This document shows positions 42,921 through 54,410 of a stretch of DNA of 64,000 nucleotides, one piece after another. The translations under genes and the position numbers were made by a program. Source of the stretch: Conchocele bisecta (taxonomy: Eukaryota; Mollusca; Bivalvia; Lucinida; Thyasiridae); NCBI GenBank assembly GCA_029237695.1, contig CM055266.1:6644064-6708063 (forward strand). The letters run 5' to 3'. How positions within the stretch are numbered: the first letter of the stretch is position 1; each line of letters opens with the position of its first letter. The notes beneath the pieces are model-generated. The model did not search any database. It saw only the letters and a list, made by a program, of their open reading frames with translations, and was not told the DNA's origin.

Positions 42921-44594
42921 TTATTGTTTTCTATTTTGTTCCATTTCGTTGTATTTGGCGGTGCTCCCCAATTGTTTCTGCTTTGGAGGAGACCCCGTGT
43001 TTTGCAATTTTTTATTTTGCTTTGGTGTGTCAGTGTTTACGTCACCGTCATTGCTGACGTCATCATCGACGTCATTCGTTATCCACGACTCATCTTTTCT
43101 AATTTTTGTTGTTGGAGTTATGTTAAGGGAGTTGATGTTTTCTGAGCTATTCATATTTCCACGTTTGACGATTTCAACAAACGGCGTCGAAATGACGTTC
43201 ATCATTTCGACGTCATTGGTTTTCGCGATTTGTGTTGTTTTCTTATTTGTTAGTGTTTTTATGAATTCTGTTTTTTTTTTGTGAGTCCGGGAACAGGTCC
43301 GGGTTTCAGTTGTTTTGTTTTATTTTCTGTTTTTCGGGGTGGCTGTGAACCCCTGTGAGAAAAGGTTTGTAGGTTCTATGTGTTTGTCCGGCCTGTTTGG
43401 GGTTGACGTTAGTGGTGTTTCTGCTGTCAGGGTTTCTCTCGCGATTTGCGTGATCATCCCATGATGTTCCCAACCTAGTTTCTCGGAGATAGCCGAGTCT
43501 ATGGCTTGGATTAGTTTTAGGACGTCATTTTTCGTCATTGACGTCATTTTTGGTTTTTACGTTGATGTGGTAGATTTTTGTCTACATTATTAACGTTTAT
43601 TTGGTTTGGGTGAGCATTTGTTTGTTGCTCGTCTTTGCCTACATTGTGTATTTGCTCTTTGAGAGCCATTCTCGTCATTTGCTTTGCCTCGTATTTTGAG
43701 TTTAATTGAGCTACGTAGTTCATGTATACCGGACATTTCTGGCTGCCAGTACCGTGACCCCTATGGTCGTGGCCCGCTCCGTGGCAATTATTGCAGTAAT
43801 ACCATCGGGTAAAACCTTTGCTTTCGCATTGGTCGTATGTGTGGTTCCCCGCACAGTATGGGCATGTAATCGTATTGTTTTTACAACCTTTGTTTGTGTG
43901 CCCAAATTTCTGGCACTTTGTGCATCTTACCGCTTTTGACCGTGTTGGGCGTACGGTTAGTTCCTGCCCCATATTTATAAATTAGGCTGGAGTAATGGCG
44001 TATGGTAGTGAGTGTTCGTTAAATGTCATAAGCATTGTTGAGCCTGTTTTGCCCAGGAAATGGGCTTTAGTAATTTTGTTTTGGTTGGCGTTGAGCGCCA
44101 ACATTAATTCTTTATCCGCCATTTTACGGCTGAGATCGGGGTGTTCTATGACCCCTGTTGTTTGCTTTGATTTGCTGTCAGATGGCTTTGTTTGGCTTAT
44201 CTGTATTTGTGTTGGCATTGTTCGTCACCTAATTAGGCGGACGTTCACACATGGGGCCTGTTTTATATAGTTTAGCCCGGCTTTCCCAGTAGCTGGGCAG
44301 TGTAACCTTAATGGCGTTATTGCCAGCTGATTTGTTCTGTGAGCATTTGACATCCTGGATGTCGATGTTATTTCCGAGGTGGGCGTGCAGGTCGGTTTGG
44401 AACTGACGTGTGGTTAAGTTGCTGCCTGCGTATGCGAATACTAGCTCTACTTTGAAGTTAGTTGTGATTTTCGGGATGGCTTGACCCCTGTTTAATTGCG
44501 AGCGTCCGCCCCCGGCTTTTGTAGTTTTCGCTGGCGGGGATCGTCCCGACGGCGAAATGTTGGAATCATCCCTAGGCCGTTTGTTTGGCGCCAT
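42921..44594 (-). pseudogene. LINE ORF1 (nucleic-acid-binding), broken into segments
   Basis: Segments: 44594-44229 (Pro/Lys-rich start then a folded part with FKVELVFAYAGSNL), 44218-43544 (one in-frame stop at 43984-43982), 43547-43320 and 43205-42921. The 43972-43544 part has zinc knuckles CTKCQKFGHTNKGC, CPYCAGNHTYDQC and a third CNNCHGAGH. A cis-binding RNP role is expected from the family. At least two frameshifts and two stops interrupt it. Confidence 0.78.
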
Positions 44595-44640
44595 TTTGTT
44601 TTCGTTTAATTTGATGTGTTGTATATGTATTTATTTTACG

Positions 44641-45829
44641 TTCTACTATTTGTCCAAGCTACACTATCATTTGTACTCCTCCGAAGATGGAACGCTAGTG
44701 CGAACTCAGGTTCAGAAGTTTCCACGTTGTTTAACAAAAGTATTTCTTACCAATTGCTATAACTTCGTTTTTATTATCCAATATCCAGTATCCAATTGCT
44801 ATAACACCGTGTTTTATTTTCCTATATCCATTTTCCTGTGAATAGTTAATTAATATTTAAGCACTATCAATCTGTTCGCAAATAGCAAAGCCGTGGCAAT
44901 GCCTCAGAGCAAATAGGTGATAATTAGGTCCTTACACCTCGGTGTCCAGTTGATTGTGTATAATGTAATGCAATGTAATGCCTATGTGTATACATATGTG
45001 TTATTCAGATACATACAAAAACATATTAAATTCATAGAATGGCGACCAGCGTAAACCCTGATCAGAGCGTGTGCTTGTCTGGCATTACGCTGGTCGCATA
45101 TCGATGGATACATGCAGATACTTACTTCATAAGTTACTTGTGCTCAGTCGAGGGTCATATATATGGAACGCCAAATCTACATTAACTCAAATAATTAAAG
45201 CTAGCTCTAAATTAAATATTTAGAGCTAGCTCTAAATATTTAGAGAGCTCTTCAAATGGTTTCGAGCTAGCATTAACTATATGATGAACTGTCCTGTGGC
45301 TACATTAGTAAAACGTAATTAACAAACGTCACCAGATGTCAGTTAATCCAAATAACGTTTATATGCTAACGCTTATACTTAATACCATTTAGCGATGTGT
45401 TAATCGAGACTTGTCCACCACCACAATCACAAAATTTGCACACAAAAAACAAACACAAAAACAATCAACATACTAGCTAGTATACTAAATATATTTCAGA
45501 AACCTACAACATGTGCATAATTTTGTTAAAAACAAATAATGGAAATTATAACTAAACCAATATATGTTATGTACTTGTTTGCGCACATGCCTTTGCCTTG
45601 TATGTAAACAAGTTGTAATTATATCTTATGGATATGAATTCATATAAGCTATTAGCTTCAAAAACATGTACATTTCACATGTAATGATGTACCATGTTGA
45701 GTATGAAATACATACTGTTTAAACTAAACTAACGTTTATATGGTTCTTGACCCGTCATTGTATCTGACTTGTTGTGATGTGAGGCATTGATTGCATTCGT
45801 TTGATTTTCATGTAGTTCACGCACTGTTG
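44641..45829. other. Unassigned AT-rich sequence with small palindromes
   Basis: Short palindromes at 45042-45100 (GCGACCAGCGTAA/TTACGCTGGTCGC) and 45199-45245 (GAGCTAGCTCTAAAT repeats, self-complementary). No gene. Confidence 0.5.
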
Positions 45830-46220
45830 CTTTCCTTTTTGGGACAACATACAGCTGATCGTGGAGTGCGGTGCATGTTTGTACCACGTTTAAGGCGCAT
45901 CGATACGGAGCCCCGCAGGGGACGTAGCTTTTTTTTATTATTAATTCGTTCCCACCAAATTACAATTCGTTCCCTCAATTTAACAATTCGTTCCCACGGG
46001 AACGAATTGTTAATTAGTGGGAACGAATTGTTATATCGTGGGATTCAAGGGAACGAATTGTTTAATTGAGGGGGGCCGGGAATTGTTAAATTGAGGGGGG
46101 CCGGGAATTGTTAAATTGAGGGGGGCCGGGATCCATCCTGCGGGGCTCCGTACTTTCCTTTGTGGGACAGCATACAGCTAATCGTGGAGTACATGTTTGT
46201 ACCGCGTTGAAGGCGCATCG
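45830..46220. repeat. Palindromic iteron element between direct repeats
   Basis: Outer direct repeats 45830-45904 and 46153-46220 share TTTCC, GGGACA-CATACAGCT and GTTTGTACC-CGTT-AAGGCGCATCGA. Between them, CGGAGCCCCGCAGG (45906) faces CCTGCGGGGCTCCG (46137). Inside lie inverted ATTCGTTCCC and GGGAACGAATTGTT copies, then three ~25 bp tandem copies of AATTGAGGGGGGCCGGG. Confidence 0.8.
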
Positions 46221-46839
46221 ACCACGGCTGTGCGCATGTGATGTGTTTATCACGAGGTAAATTGCGTTAATTTCTTCTTTACATTGGTTCATGTGTCACT
46301 TTTTGTGGTATCTTGGTCTCTATTTTGCTTAATTATACAGTAGGCATGGTACCTACTTACAGTGGGCAGAACATTGAACAAAGTTTTCTCGACTAAAATG
46401 GGTAAAGTTGTGGGATACTAAACAGACACCCGCGGGTTAATAACAATATGTGTAATTCTACTTTGACATCTTTATCCAAACATATTCTTTAACTTCACAC
46501 TTCACCAACCTCAAAAAAGAGGAAAAACAACACACGTTTTTTTTTGTAGCAAACACACCAGGGTTTTATTTATTGTCATCTTTATTGTCATCTAACCACA
46601 GATAAATGTTGCCGCAATTAAATTCGAATAATAGCATTTCGTATGTAACGACAAGCCGCGAAAAGACGTACCGTAGCCATGGTAGCTGGGCCCAAAAACA
46701 TATCATATCATATATCTTGCATAAACCAACCATATATGGATCCTTCCTTCCTTGATCTGCTTTGTCCTAACCAACTCTCAAATAACATCATTATATAGGA
46801 TAACACTGTTGTTCTTTTTTATTCTTATATTTAAGGGTG

Positions 46840-47037
46840 GTATACCTGTTTCGAAGCATCAGCTACCTGCTGTATGGATCGGAAGATAAGCATGCCGCCG
46901 TAGAAAATGCGATCTACGAAATGATGATGAAGCGCAAGGACGTTATGAATGGTCTTTGTTTATTTTCCTTCGAAACACACAAACTGTATTGGCTCGAAGA
47001 CCTTTCATACCCGGACATATATAAGTGCATACAAGAC
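46840..47037 (+). pseudogene. OTU-protease-like remnant
   Basis: 66 codons reading YLFRSISYLLYGSEDKHA, AVENAIYEMMMKRKD and LYWLEDLSYPDIYKCIQD. The first block resembles the OTU cysteine-protease start (DGNCLFRSIS...DH..VR). The catalytic-Cys position reads Tyr (VVYLF), and no ATG precedes it in frame. It may be a host-derived or transposon-borne OTU fragment; no catalytic His block is seen. Family assignment is by motif resemblance only. Confidence 0.35.
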
Positions 47038-49110
47038 TGAATTTTGAAGTGTGCTATGTGATATATGTTGGTGCAAGACGGACAGATGTGTATATATGTG
47101 TGCCGAAATGGGACACTGCTTAGGTCCAATACGATCCTGTAATTCAGCACAGTGTCCCGGTGCACGGGAGGCGAGAAGAAGAGAATGGGTAACTAGGTAG
47201 AACTTGGCACCAGTAATAAATAGCAAAACGGGTCCCATAGATAGTCTGATGGGATGATGTTCCACATATGTTGGCATTGGGACGGCCACCAAACCATGAA
47301 CAATTTTGTAAAACAGGCACAGGCGAGCATCTGACCTACGCTGCTCAAGTGACCTCCATCCAAGTTTCTCCAATATCGAACTAACGATTCAGTATGAGCT
47401 GTGGTCGTTAAGGACCCACCTGTTTGCACGGTGCTGGACCATTTCGATCTTTGTGATATTACTTTGGGTGTGGGGGTCCCAAACGGCACTCGCGTATTCG
47501 ACTTGGGGTCTGAGTAGAGCCTTGTAAGCGCACTACCGAATATTGGGTTATTTGGTCTTAATATTCATTTCTAAGAAACCCTAGGTTACGATTTTCTGTG
47601 GTAATTATATATACGATTGCTATGGGTATTCCACGAGGAATTGTTGGAAAATGTCCACACCAAGATAGCGAGCACTACTGACAGTCTCAAGAACGTGTCC
47701 ATGCAGGGAGTATGTGCTGGGAAATGCGCTGCGGGCTTTGATAACTTGTATGACCTGGCATTTTGAAGGGTTATCAAGCTCATATCCCAACACAGAGACC
47801 ATGCCTGGAGCCCATTCATGTCGGCATGGAGTGTGTTAATGTCTGTGCCTTTGTCGTCTAAGGACAGATATACAGCTGTGTCATCTGCAAAGAGCCTTAC
47901 TTGCGAGATGATACTTTCAGGCAGATTGTTATTATATACAAGGAACAAGATTGGCCCAGAACCAATCCTTGGGGCATCCCATATGTTACTGGTATAGTGG
48001 CTGAGGTCTCGCCTTCGAGTACCACTTTTTGTCGTCGCCCACTGTTTGTCGTAACCAATTGCAAGCAAGGGCACTTTCTCGGATGCCATATCTATGCAGT
48101 TTGAAGAGCAACCTCTCGTGGGACACCATGTCAAACACATTGCTGAAGTCCATGAGCACACTATATGTTTGTTTACCTTTACTAGTGTTTCTCGGAAGGT
48201 CTTCCATCAACATGGCCAACTGAGACTCGCATGACATACGCTCCATGAATCCGTGTTGCGGGTAATACATAAGGTAATTTGTGAGTTATATGGGGCGATA
48301 GTTTGCAGCTATATTGACTTATCACTTTTCTTGTAGAAGGGAGCAACGTTCGCCGACGTCCAGTCTCTTGGTACCTTACTTATTTATTCAAGACTGGTAC
48401 AATCTCCTCACGCAGCTCCCTCATCACTAGATGTGTATATAATCATGTCAGGTCCTGCATGTCGCCTTACCTGGTTGTAGTCCCTTCAGCAGTTTGATGA
48501 GTCCGTTAATTGGTCGATATGTCGATTTCAGGCATGATCGACAGAGTTCATATTTACATATGTAGACGGTATCTTGGTTACATCAATGGTTGAGTTGTCT
48601 GTGGTGTTCTGTATTCTTGCCTGGCATAGCTGAGATAGGCTCAGTGGTGAATTCGGGGTGAATACAGACTGAAATTGAGCATTCAGAACATTGGCCTTAA
48701 TTGGCAGTTGTGTCAGTGACCAGAGTATTAATTACCTTGCTTGAGTGGAGAACTACCTTGGTTAATTGTCCTATCTGGAGTTTTTCAGGAACGGGAATAA
48801 CGTACATTTTGTTTTTACCTTTGTGTGATTCATCGATGTCGGCTCCAATATTGTCCTCCATATATTGATTGTATGAGGTCTTATAATATTCTGTCTATAA
48901 CCAGGTGTATTTGTCCTTATCTGCCTGGATACCTACATGTGTTTATTCCGTTTGCGGACAGTGCGCTATATTTCCTGGGTTATCCAGGGCAACAAAGACT
49001 TACTTTTGATTATCTTTGTTGGGACACATTATATATTGTATGTTGTTCTTAAGCCCCTTGGTAAATTCATCCCAAAGAGCTTGGACAGACTTACCACGAC
49101 AAGTAGTAAT
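46980..49110 (-). pseudogene. CR1/jockey-like LINE relic, heavily frameshifted
   Basis: From 5' to 3' on the - strand: LNAQFQSVFTPNSPLS at about 48690, LIKLLKGLQPGKA at about 48490 and HGFMERMSCESQLAMLMEDL at 48250. These continue with VLMDFSNVFDMVSHERLLFKL (in part) and VRLFADDTAVYL at 47890. The 3' part has NPSKCQVIQV, LETVSSARYLGVDI and LGWRSLEQRRSDARL at 47360. These are RT and post-RT blocks of CR1/jockey type. Frames change at least four times. Confidence 0.75.
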
Positions 49111-49472
49111 GCTTGGGTGTGGGAGGTCTGCGAGCCAAACCCTACCCTTAAGTATAAGATAACAATTAAGTGATTAAGACTATGTATACATGTAAATGCT
49201 TTGATTTAACGACGGCACTGGCTCGATGACCTTGCATGTCGGGACCGACTAATTAAGTCCCCATCTGATAGGACTAGGCTAGCACGAAGTTGTCTTGCTT
49301 GCTTCTTTGGTTCTTGCTTGCTTGCTGCTTCTTTGTTTGTTGGGGAACTTAATAAGCTATGAGTATATAGCTTGTTTTCCCCCTCATCTTCTTCTTTATA
49401 TTAATTACTATCTCCGGTTCCGGTCCTTGCATTCATGGCTTTATGTTTTAATAGTAATATACTTTTGATGTA

Positions 49473-50085
49473 TCAAAACGGATATGGGTCCACAGCTGGT
49501 CTATATAACTGTGTTTTGAAGGACATGACTGATTCCAAATTCACTAGCTCTGCTGGTAAATTGTTCCAAGTGTTGATGGTGCGATGAGAGAACGAGTTCA
49601 ATCGAAATGCTTTGCTAGCTCTTGGTATATTCAATTTCCTGCTATAACTGATTATCCGAGTAGCTGAAGAATACACTTGCATCTATATCGTCTATATTAT
49701 TAATTATATTAAAAACTTGTATCATGTAAAATCGCTGGCGACGATACTCTGATGATGCAAGATTCAATCGGGCAAGTCGTTGTTCATATGATAACCCCTA
49801 TAGTTCGGGAAAAAGTCTGGTCGCTCTCCTTTGGGCATTTTCCACTAATTGTTTATTCTTTTTAGTTATTGGGTAATACATTAGATTTCCATAGTACAAG
49901 TGGGAACGCACTAACGCTTTGTACACGGTTAAAAAGCTATCTATATCCATATGTAAATTTCTCTTAATAAGGCCAATAATACTGTTTGCTTTATTCACCA
50001 ATGTACTAATGTGCTCATCAAACTTCAAATTTGACTTGAATAACCCTCCCAAGTCACGTTCGGAGCCCTCGTTCAGTAAAATATG
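49473..50085 (-). pseudogene. Second LINE relic, 3' end of RT
   Basis: Reads NEGSERDLGG then LFKSNLKFDEHISTLVNKAN, YKALVRSHLYYGN and VENAQRRATRLFPEL. After a frame change it continues PRASKAFRLNSFSHRTINTW and NLPAELVNLES. These are the RT C-terminal blocks of CR1/L2-type elements. The upstream part of the domain is missing at 50085. Confidence 0.75.
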
Positions 50086-50089
50086 TGTA

Positions 50090-51026
50090 TATTGTCAGTG
50101 TAATCTATCATTTCATAGTCAAAATCGTATTGTATGTTCCCATACCTATATCAAAGGACTGAAAGTCCTGAAATCCTTAGCAGTACGTGCTTGTGGAGGA
50201 AACATATACTAAGAATTCATTTGTTGGAAAGTACATTGTAGTCTTAAGAATTGGCACCAGGAGGATGCGGAACTTTGCGGAATAGATGTATTGCGGCTTG
50301 TCAGTAGTTGAGACAGCAAATATTAAAATGGTCAGCTACATACAAGTTTCATTTGCTCAATAATTTCCCGACTATATATACTCACAGGATATATTGATTT
50401 GTCATATGTTATTATACACTAGTTCTGAAATATATATGCATTACCATAGTAACCATGGTAACCAATATTGGAAAACACAAAACAATAGTATTTGTTGAAA
50501 AGGTGTTTACTTTTTGAAAATCAATGCAATACACCCGAGTACTGTTACCATCTTGCAATACACTTAACATGTGAACGTTTAATACTATTGGTTGTCATGG
50601 CAACCATTTTAATATTTCACACACACAATCATATATACTCTATTTAAAATCAATATATTCGTCGAATCAGTATATACAGTATCAATGCTGCAAAAACAAT
50701 ATTTATCTTGACAAACATGATTGTTCAAAGTAGTTTCACCTTGTCTTTGGACAAGAAGGCCACATGGGTGTGGTACATGTATGGAATGAAAATATGGATG
50801 ATGATAAGGAAGTATATGAAGTTTGAAGTCAATCTGATTTACGGTTGCAGAAAACTTTAATGCAAATCGTACGGATGCAAATGTCTAAGTAATTTGACCT
50901 TGACCTTGGAAATGAAGGCCGCATGAGTGTGGTATGGAATGAAAATATGGTTGATGATAAGGAAGTATATGAAGTTTGAGGTCCATCCGACTTTCCGTCA
51001 CAGAGATAATGGATACCCAAACTCTT
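50090..51026. other. Unassigned; includes diverged copies of a ~160 bp repeat
   Basis: GAATGAAAATATGG and GATGATAAGGAAGTATATGA occur at about 50784 and 50937, a spacing near 153-155 bp, with CTTGACCTTGGAAATGAAGG between. Inverted relatives lie at about 56985-57075. A diverged short tandem repeat is likely. Confidence 0.5.
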
Positions 51027-51746
51027 TAAAGGTACATGCCCACGCAGCAGGTTACACTGTACTACTACTTTTCATTTTCTGTCATGCCTTATATGAGCCA
51101 TTTGTCTACCCACTAACGAGTTATTTTTAATTACGGCGCGCGTTAATTGGTGTTAAATCGCATTTTATATGCCGCGACCAGAAAGGATATTTTCCGACCT
51201 CGTGCTATTTTTACCAACACGCGTCACGTGACACGGTCAATCATATCACATCTTTGACATGCGCAGTGAAGAATCGGAAGTTGAGAAGAAAAATCTCTGT
51301 TCGAGTCCAAATCTAAATCTCCACGTAACTCTTTCCATTTGGTGATCTGGTCGCCAATATTAACCACTCTCTCTCCGTCTGTACTGCCTGTCCCTCAGAC
51401 ATTTCGCCTTTTTTTTTGGGCCGACGCCGTTTCATACAATTTCCGTCCTGGACGTTTCGACATGTTGATATTCTTGTTTATATATTGGGAAGCCTACTGG
51501 CGCGCGTAGTATACTGCGCATGCGCACCGCAAGCCGTGATGTGAAAGTCGTCGTCCCCGCACATTATCAAAATAGACTGTTACCGCCGCGCGTCGCTAAC
51601 AGTAAATTGATTATTAATAAATGATTATATTTGTATAGCGGGCACTCATCATTTTTAAAACTGGTGGAATAGTGACATATAATTATACACTTATTTAATT
51701 CCTATAAAGAACATGTTGTGCCTACTGCGTGGGCATGTACCTTTAA
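51027..51746. mobile_element. Family F MITE, longer variant
   Basis: TAAAGGTACATGCCCACGCA at the left and TGCGTGGGCATGTACCTTTA at the right. The ~670 bp interior is GC-richer than the family F copy at 7014 and unrelated to it. Confidence 0.75.
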
Positions 51747-51900
51747 CGTGGGCGGACGGAATTACGAAAACTATATACCCCTCGACATACTTTGTATGCC
51801 GGGGGTGTATATCTATAGTTTTGTATACACAGTTTAAATTTTATATATTTTACAACAATTACAAACAAGAGCGAGCAGTCATGCATGGAACACGACAGGT

Positions 51901-51990
51901 GACATATCGATGGTCTAGTAACATAAGGTCGTAACTGCTATGCTTTAGCATAGCAGTTACGACCTTATGTTACTAGACCATCGATATGTC
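51901..51990. repeat. Family K palindrome, 44 bp perfect arms
   Basis: GACATATCGATGGTCTAGTA at the left and TACTAGACCATCGATATGTC at the right. The arms are fully complementary for 44 bases with a 2-base centre. It shares the inner 78 bp with 16932. Confidence 0.92.
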
Positions 51991-52969
51991 ATCATCCTTT
52001 TTTTCCTGTCACAGTCATAGCCGAGGAACTATAGACTGGTGACATATGTCATCAATCCATTTTCTCCTGACACAGTCTCCTACACAAACGTTCTACTTTC
52101 ACTTTCATTTCAGCTACACATTCAATTTTAATTTATTGAGTAAATGATGCCGAAATATTTATTTAAATTAATATCTAATGATTTAAATATACTTTTTTAA
52201 ATTCATAATACAAATAATCTAGAGATAATTATTATCCTTATTCAGACTCAAGACAACGATTCCTTTGTGAAGTGTATCGTACTCTATATGCTGTGTAACG
52301 TCAAGTCGCAAGACTGTCGGCAGCGTATGCGCTAACACACACGACGTGTAATTATCAAAAAATTGCTAGCACCTCTTTGGAAAGTTTTGATTTCCGAGCG
52401 AACTGTTTTATTAAATTCATTATAGATTAGTTGATTTTTTAAGTAAAATGGACACTGATTAATAATATCGATGGCTCAAGATGATTAAAACAGTATGTAA
52501 CTGTCCAAAAACAATGTTTCTGATTTAAATCATCATCATTTCGCTGTCCAATGTCGGATTTTATAGAGCCATTGACCTATGTAAAGTTCAGAATGTAAGC
52601 TTTAATCTGATTGGTCATTTAAGAAAAACGTCACAGGGAAATCCCGCCCCCTACTATATCATTGCGCAAAATATCAACATACATACCAAAGAACTCATAT
52701 TAATACATAACTGTTAATAGTTTATAAAGTATACACAAACTTTTGCAATAACACGCATGTATAGCACAAAAAAGCAAACAACACATGTATTACGCTGAAA
52801 TGGTAAGATAGCTCGCTGTTTTACTGTTGTTGAACTACTTTTTTATGGCGTAGTACCGCGTGTTTTTCTAAAGTTAATCCCGCAAACAGTGACACTGCGA
52901 CCGCCACTTAACTCATTAGCATATCTGCAATGACTGAGAATTTTCATATATATATAGTTACTAAATCCG
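51991..52969. other. No recognised gene
   Basis: AT-rich, unassigned. The right part abuts a LINE relic and probably contains the breakpoint of that relic near 52970. Confidence 0.4.
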
Positions 52970-53904
52970 AGCTCATCTAAATCTCTGTTCATTTGGCGAT
53001 GATATATTTCTGTATAGTTTACAATCATCCGCAAAAATCTACATGTATTTCCCACTACTCCAGGTAAGTCATTGACAAAAATAATGAACAGACTATATAT
53101 ATATATGTCAAAATATAGATCCTTGAGAAATTCCTGATAGTACTTCAGTCCATCCCGATGTGCTTCCATTAACTATCACTCGTTGTCTCCGGTTACTGAG
53201 AAAATTAGTTAACCATGTTAATATACGACCCGAGATACAATAACATTTCATTCAACGTCCGTGTAATATTGTGTTGTAGTATTGTGTCCTTGACAATCAA
53301 GTCGTGGATGTCCCAAGTAAGAGCAAGATGTTCTCTCTAATACTATTTAATATGGTGTGTGGCTTCAGTCGCTGTGAGAGCTATATATACATACATGATA
53401 GATTACATGGTATAGAATGGCTACATGTCTAAGCAAATACAATATGTTACAGTCTGAATTGGAGGCTTGTGTGGAACATTGTCAAAAGCTTTCCGAAAAT
53501 CGAATTTGCTGGTCATTATATCCAATGCTTCCGTCCAGTCTTCCATAACGGTTAACAATTGCAAGATGATGCTTCTATTCTTCCTAAATCCAAACTGGCA
53601 GTCCGATAGTAGCTAGGTTACATATTGACAAATGTTGAAAAAAAAAAAATAATAATAGCTTCTCGTATGTGTTTTTCAAGAATTTTGCATATTACCGATG
53701 TAAATGAAACGGGCCGGTAATTTCCAGGCTCTGACTTAATCCCCGTTTTAAATATGCACGTGGTATTGGCTTCTTTCCAGTCCTTATAGGCACTATTCCA
53801 CTTTGTAATGATTTATTGAAGATGTTGCTCAGTGGAATGTAAATTTCCTTAGCACATTCCTTCAGGAAAAATGGGTGACTATTATCAGGACCACACCCTT
53901 TTCT
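52970..53904 (-). pseudogene. Third LINE relic, RT N-terminal and middle parts
   Basis: KGCGPDNSHPFFLKECAKEI and IFNKSLQSGIVP at 53900-53810, then frame-shifted remnants: CQFGFRKNRS near 53590, KFDFRKAF near 53500, NWLTNFLSN near 53200 and FIIFVNDLPGVVGN near 53070. Then RQMNRDLDEL near 52985. The order is correct for RT. What follows RDLDEL is not RT-like. Confidence 0.7.
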
Positions 53905-54020
53905 TGCCCAAGGACACGCCGAGTCGACCATTCGCAGCGGCAGAGATGGGAATCGAACCCGGGGTCTCCCGATCCACAGTCCGACGCCCTATACTTACTG
54001 ATCGAGATAATCCGGCCACC
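53905..54020 (-). mobile_element. tRNA-headed SINE fragment joined to the LINE relic
   Basis: On the - strand GGCCGGATTATCTCGATCAG begins a tRNA-like head with GGGCGTCGGACTGTGG. A perfect B-box-type GGTTCGATTCC follows, then CGTGTCCTTGGGCAAG. The sequence then runs directly into LINE RT codons, so the SINE tail is missing. Confidence 0.7.
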
Positions 54021-54243
54021 CGTGTATCTTTATGAGATATAGCAGAGGGGCCGTTTTGATCAATTTAAAAAATCGGAGGGCCGTTTTGATCTGCTTACGA
54101 GCGAACATTTGATGGGAACGTATTTATTTTTTATTTTAGTTAGATTAAATTGTATTTAGCATATACCATTTAGTTAGTTTATTGATTAGTGACTATAAAT
54201 TATATATACAAGTAAAAAATAATAATAATTTTGAGTTATGTTG

Positions 54244-54403
54244 TGTAAACCTTTTACACGTCTTCAGTCACGTGACCTTTCCTTTCAAAACAGGCACTTC
54301 CGTCTCGGGGTTGTGTCGCTCACATTTGTAGAAGAAAATTAAAGAATAGTTCACTTTGTTGTCAGTATAAAATTGCAGTAAAGTAATACAATAGAAGAAC
54401 AAG
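54244..54403 (+). promoter_or_regulatory. Probable SEC61A promoter and 5' UTR
   Basis: Before the ATG at 54404 there is TCACGTGACC (E-box CACGTG, about 54269-54276), a pyrimidine tract CCTTTCCTTTC and an ETS-like CACTTCCG at about 54294. The first 54410 bases end at a strong donor. No TATA box is clear. The transcription start is not determinable by eye, and the leader probably begins near 54300. Confidence 0.5.
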
Positions 54404-54410
54404 ATGGGGA
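54404..54410 (+). CDS. SEC61A: SEC61A coding exon 1 (ATG GGG A)
   Basis: Sec61 alpha is the ten-helix pore of the ER translocon. It conducts nascent secretory chains and inserts membrane helices, with the beta and gamma subunits. This exon supplies Met-Gly and the first base of Ile; the donor A|GTAAGTAT is near-ideal. Joined to 58515 it gives MGIKFLE, the usual animal N-terminus. Coding exons: 54404-54410, 58515-58582, 59913-60057, 60547-60678, 61121-61230, 61734-61887, 62322-62482, 63021-63161 and 63706-63762. That is 975 bases or 325 codons with all phases consistent, of about 475 expected. The remainder is beyond the window. Confidence 0.85.

Larger units (their letters stand above)
36740..44640 (-). 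mobile_element. I/jockey-group non-LTR retrotransposon (LINE), decayed
   Basis: Read on the - strand the order is: ORF1 with three zinc knuckles (44594-42921), apurinic-type endonuclease (42892-41900), reverse transcriptase (41897-38857), RNase H (38439-37477) and a C-terminal Cys/His finger (37476-37063). Endonuclease, RT and RNase H together with a knuckle-bearing ORF1 place it in the I group (I, Nimb, Loa or similar clades). Frameshifts, in-frame stops, a ~1.2 kb insertion at 39247-40440 and a partial tandem duplication of the RNase H/RT 3' part show it is dead. Both outer ends are uncertain. A poly-G tract at 36814-36831 and an (AAC)n run at 36917-36935 (- strand) lie in the 3' region. 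Confidence 0.85.

Noticed and set aside
42853..43284. 143-codon + strand frame rich in Phe and Cys
   Set aside because: Antisense of the LINE ORF1/ORF2 junction; no membrane-protein pattern beyond base composition.
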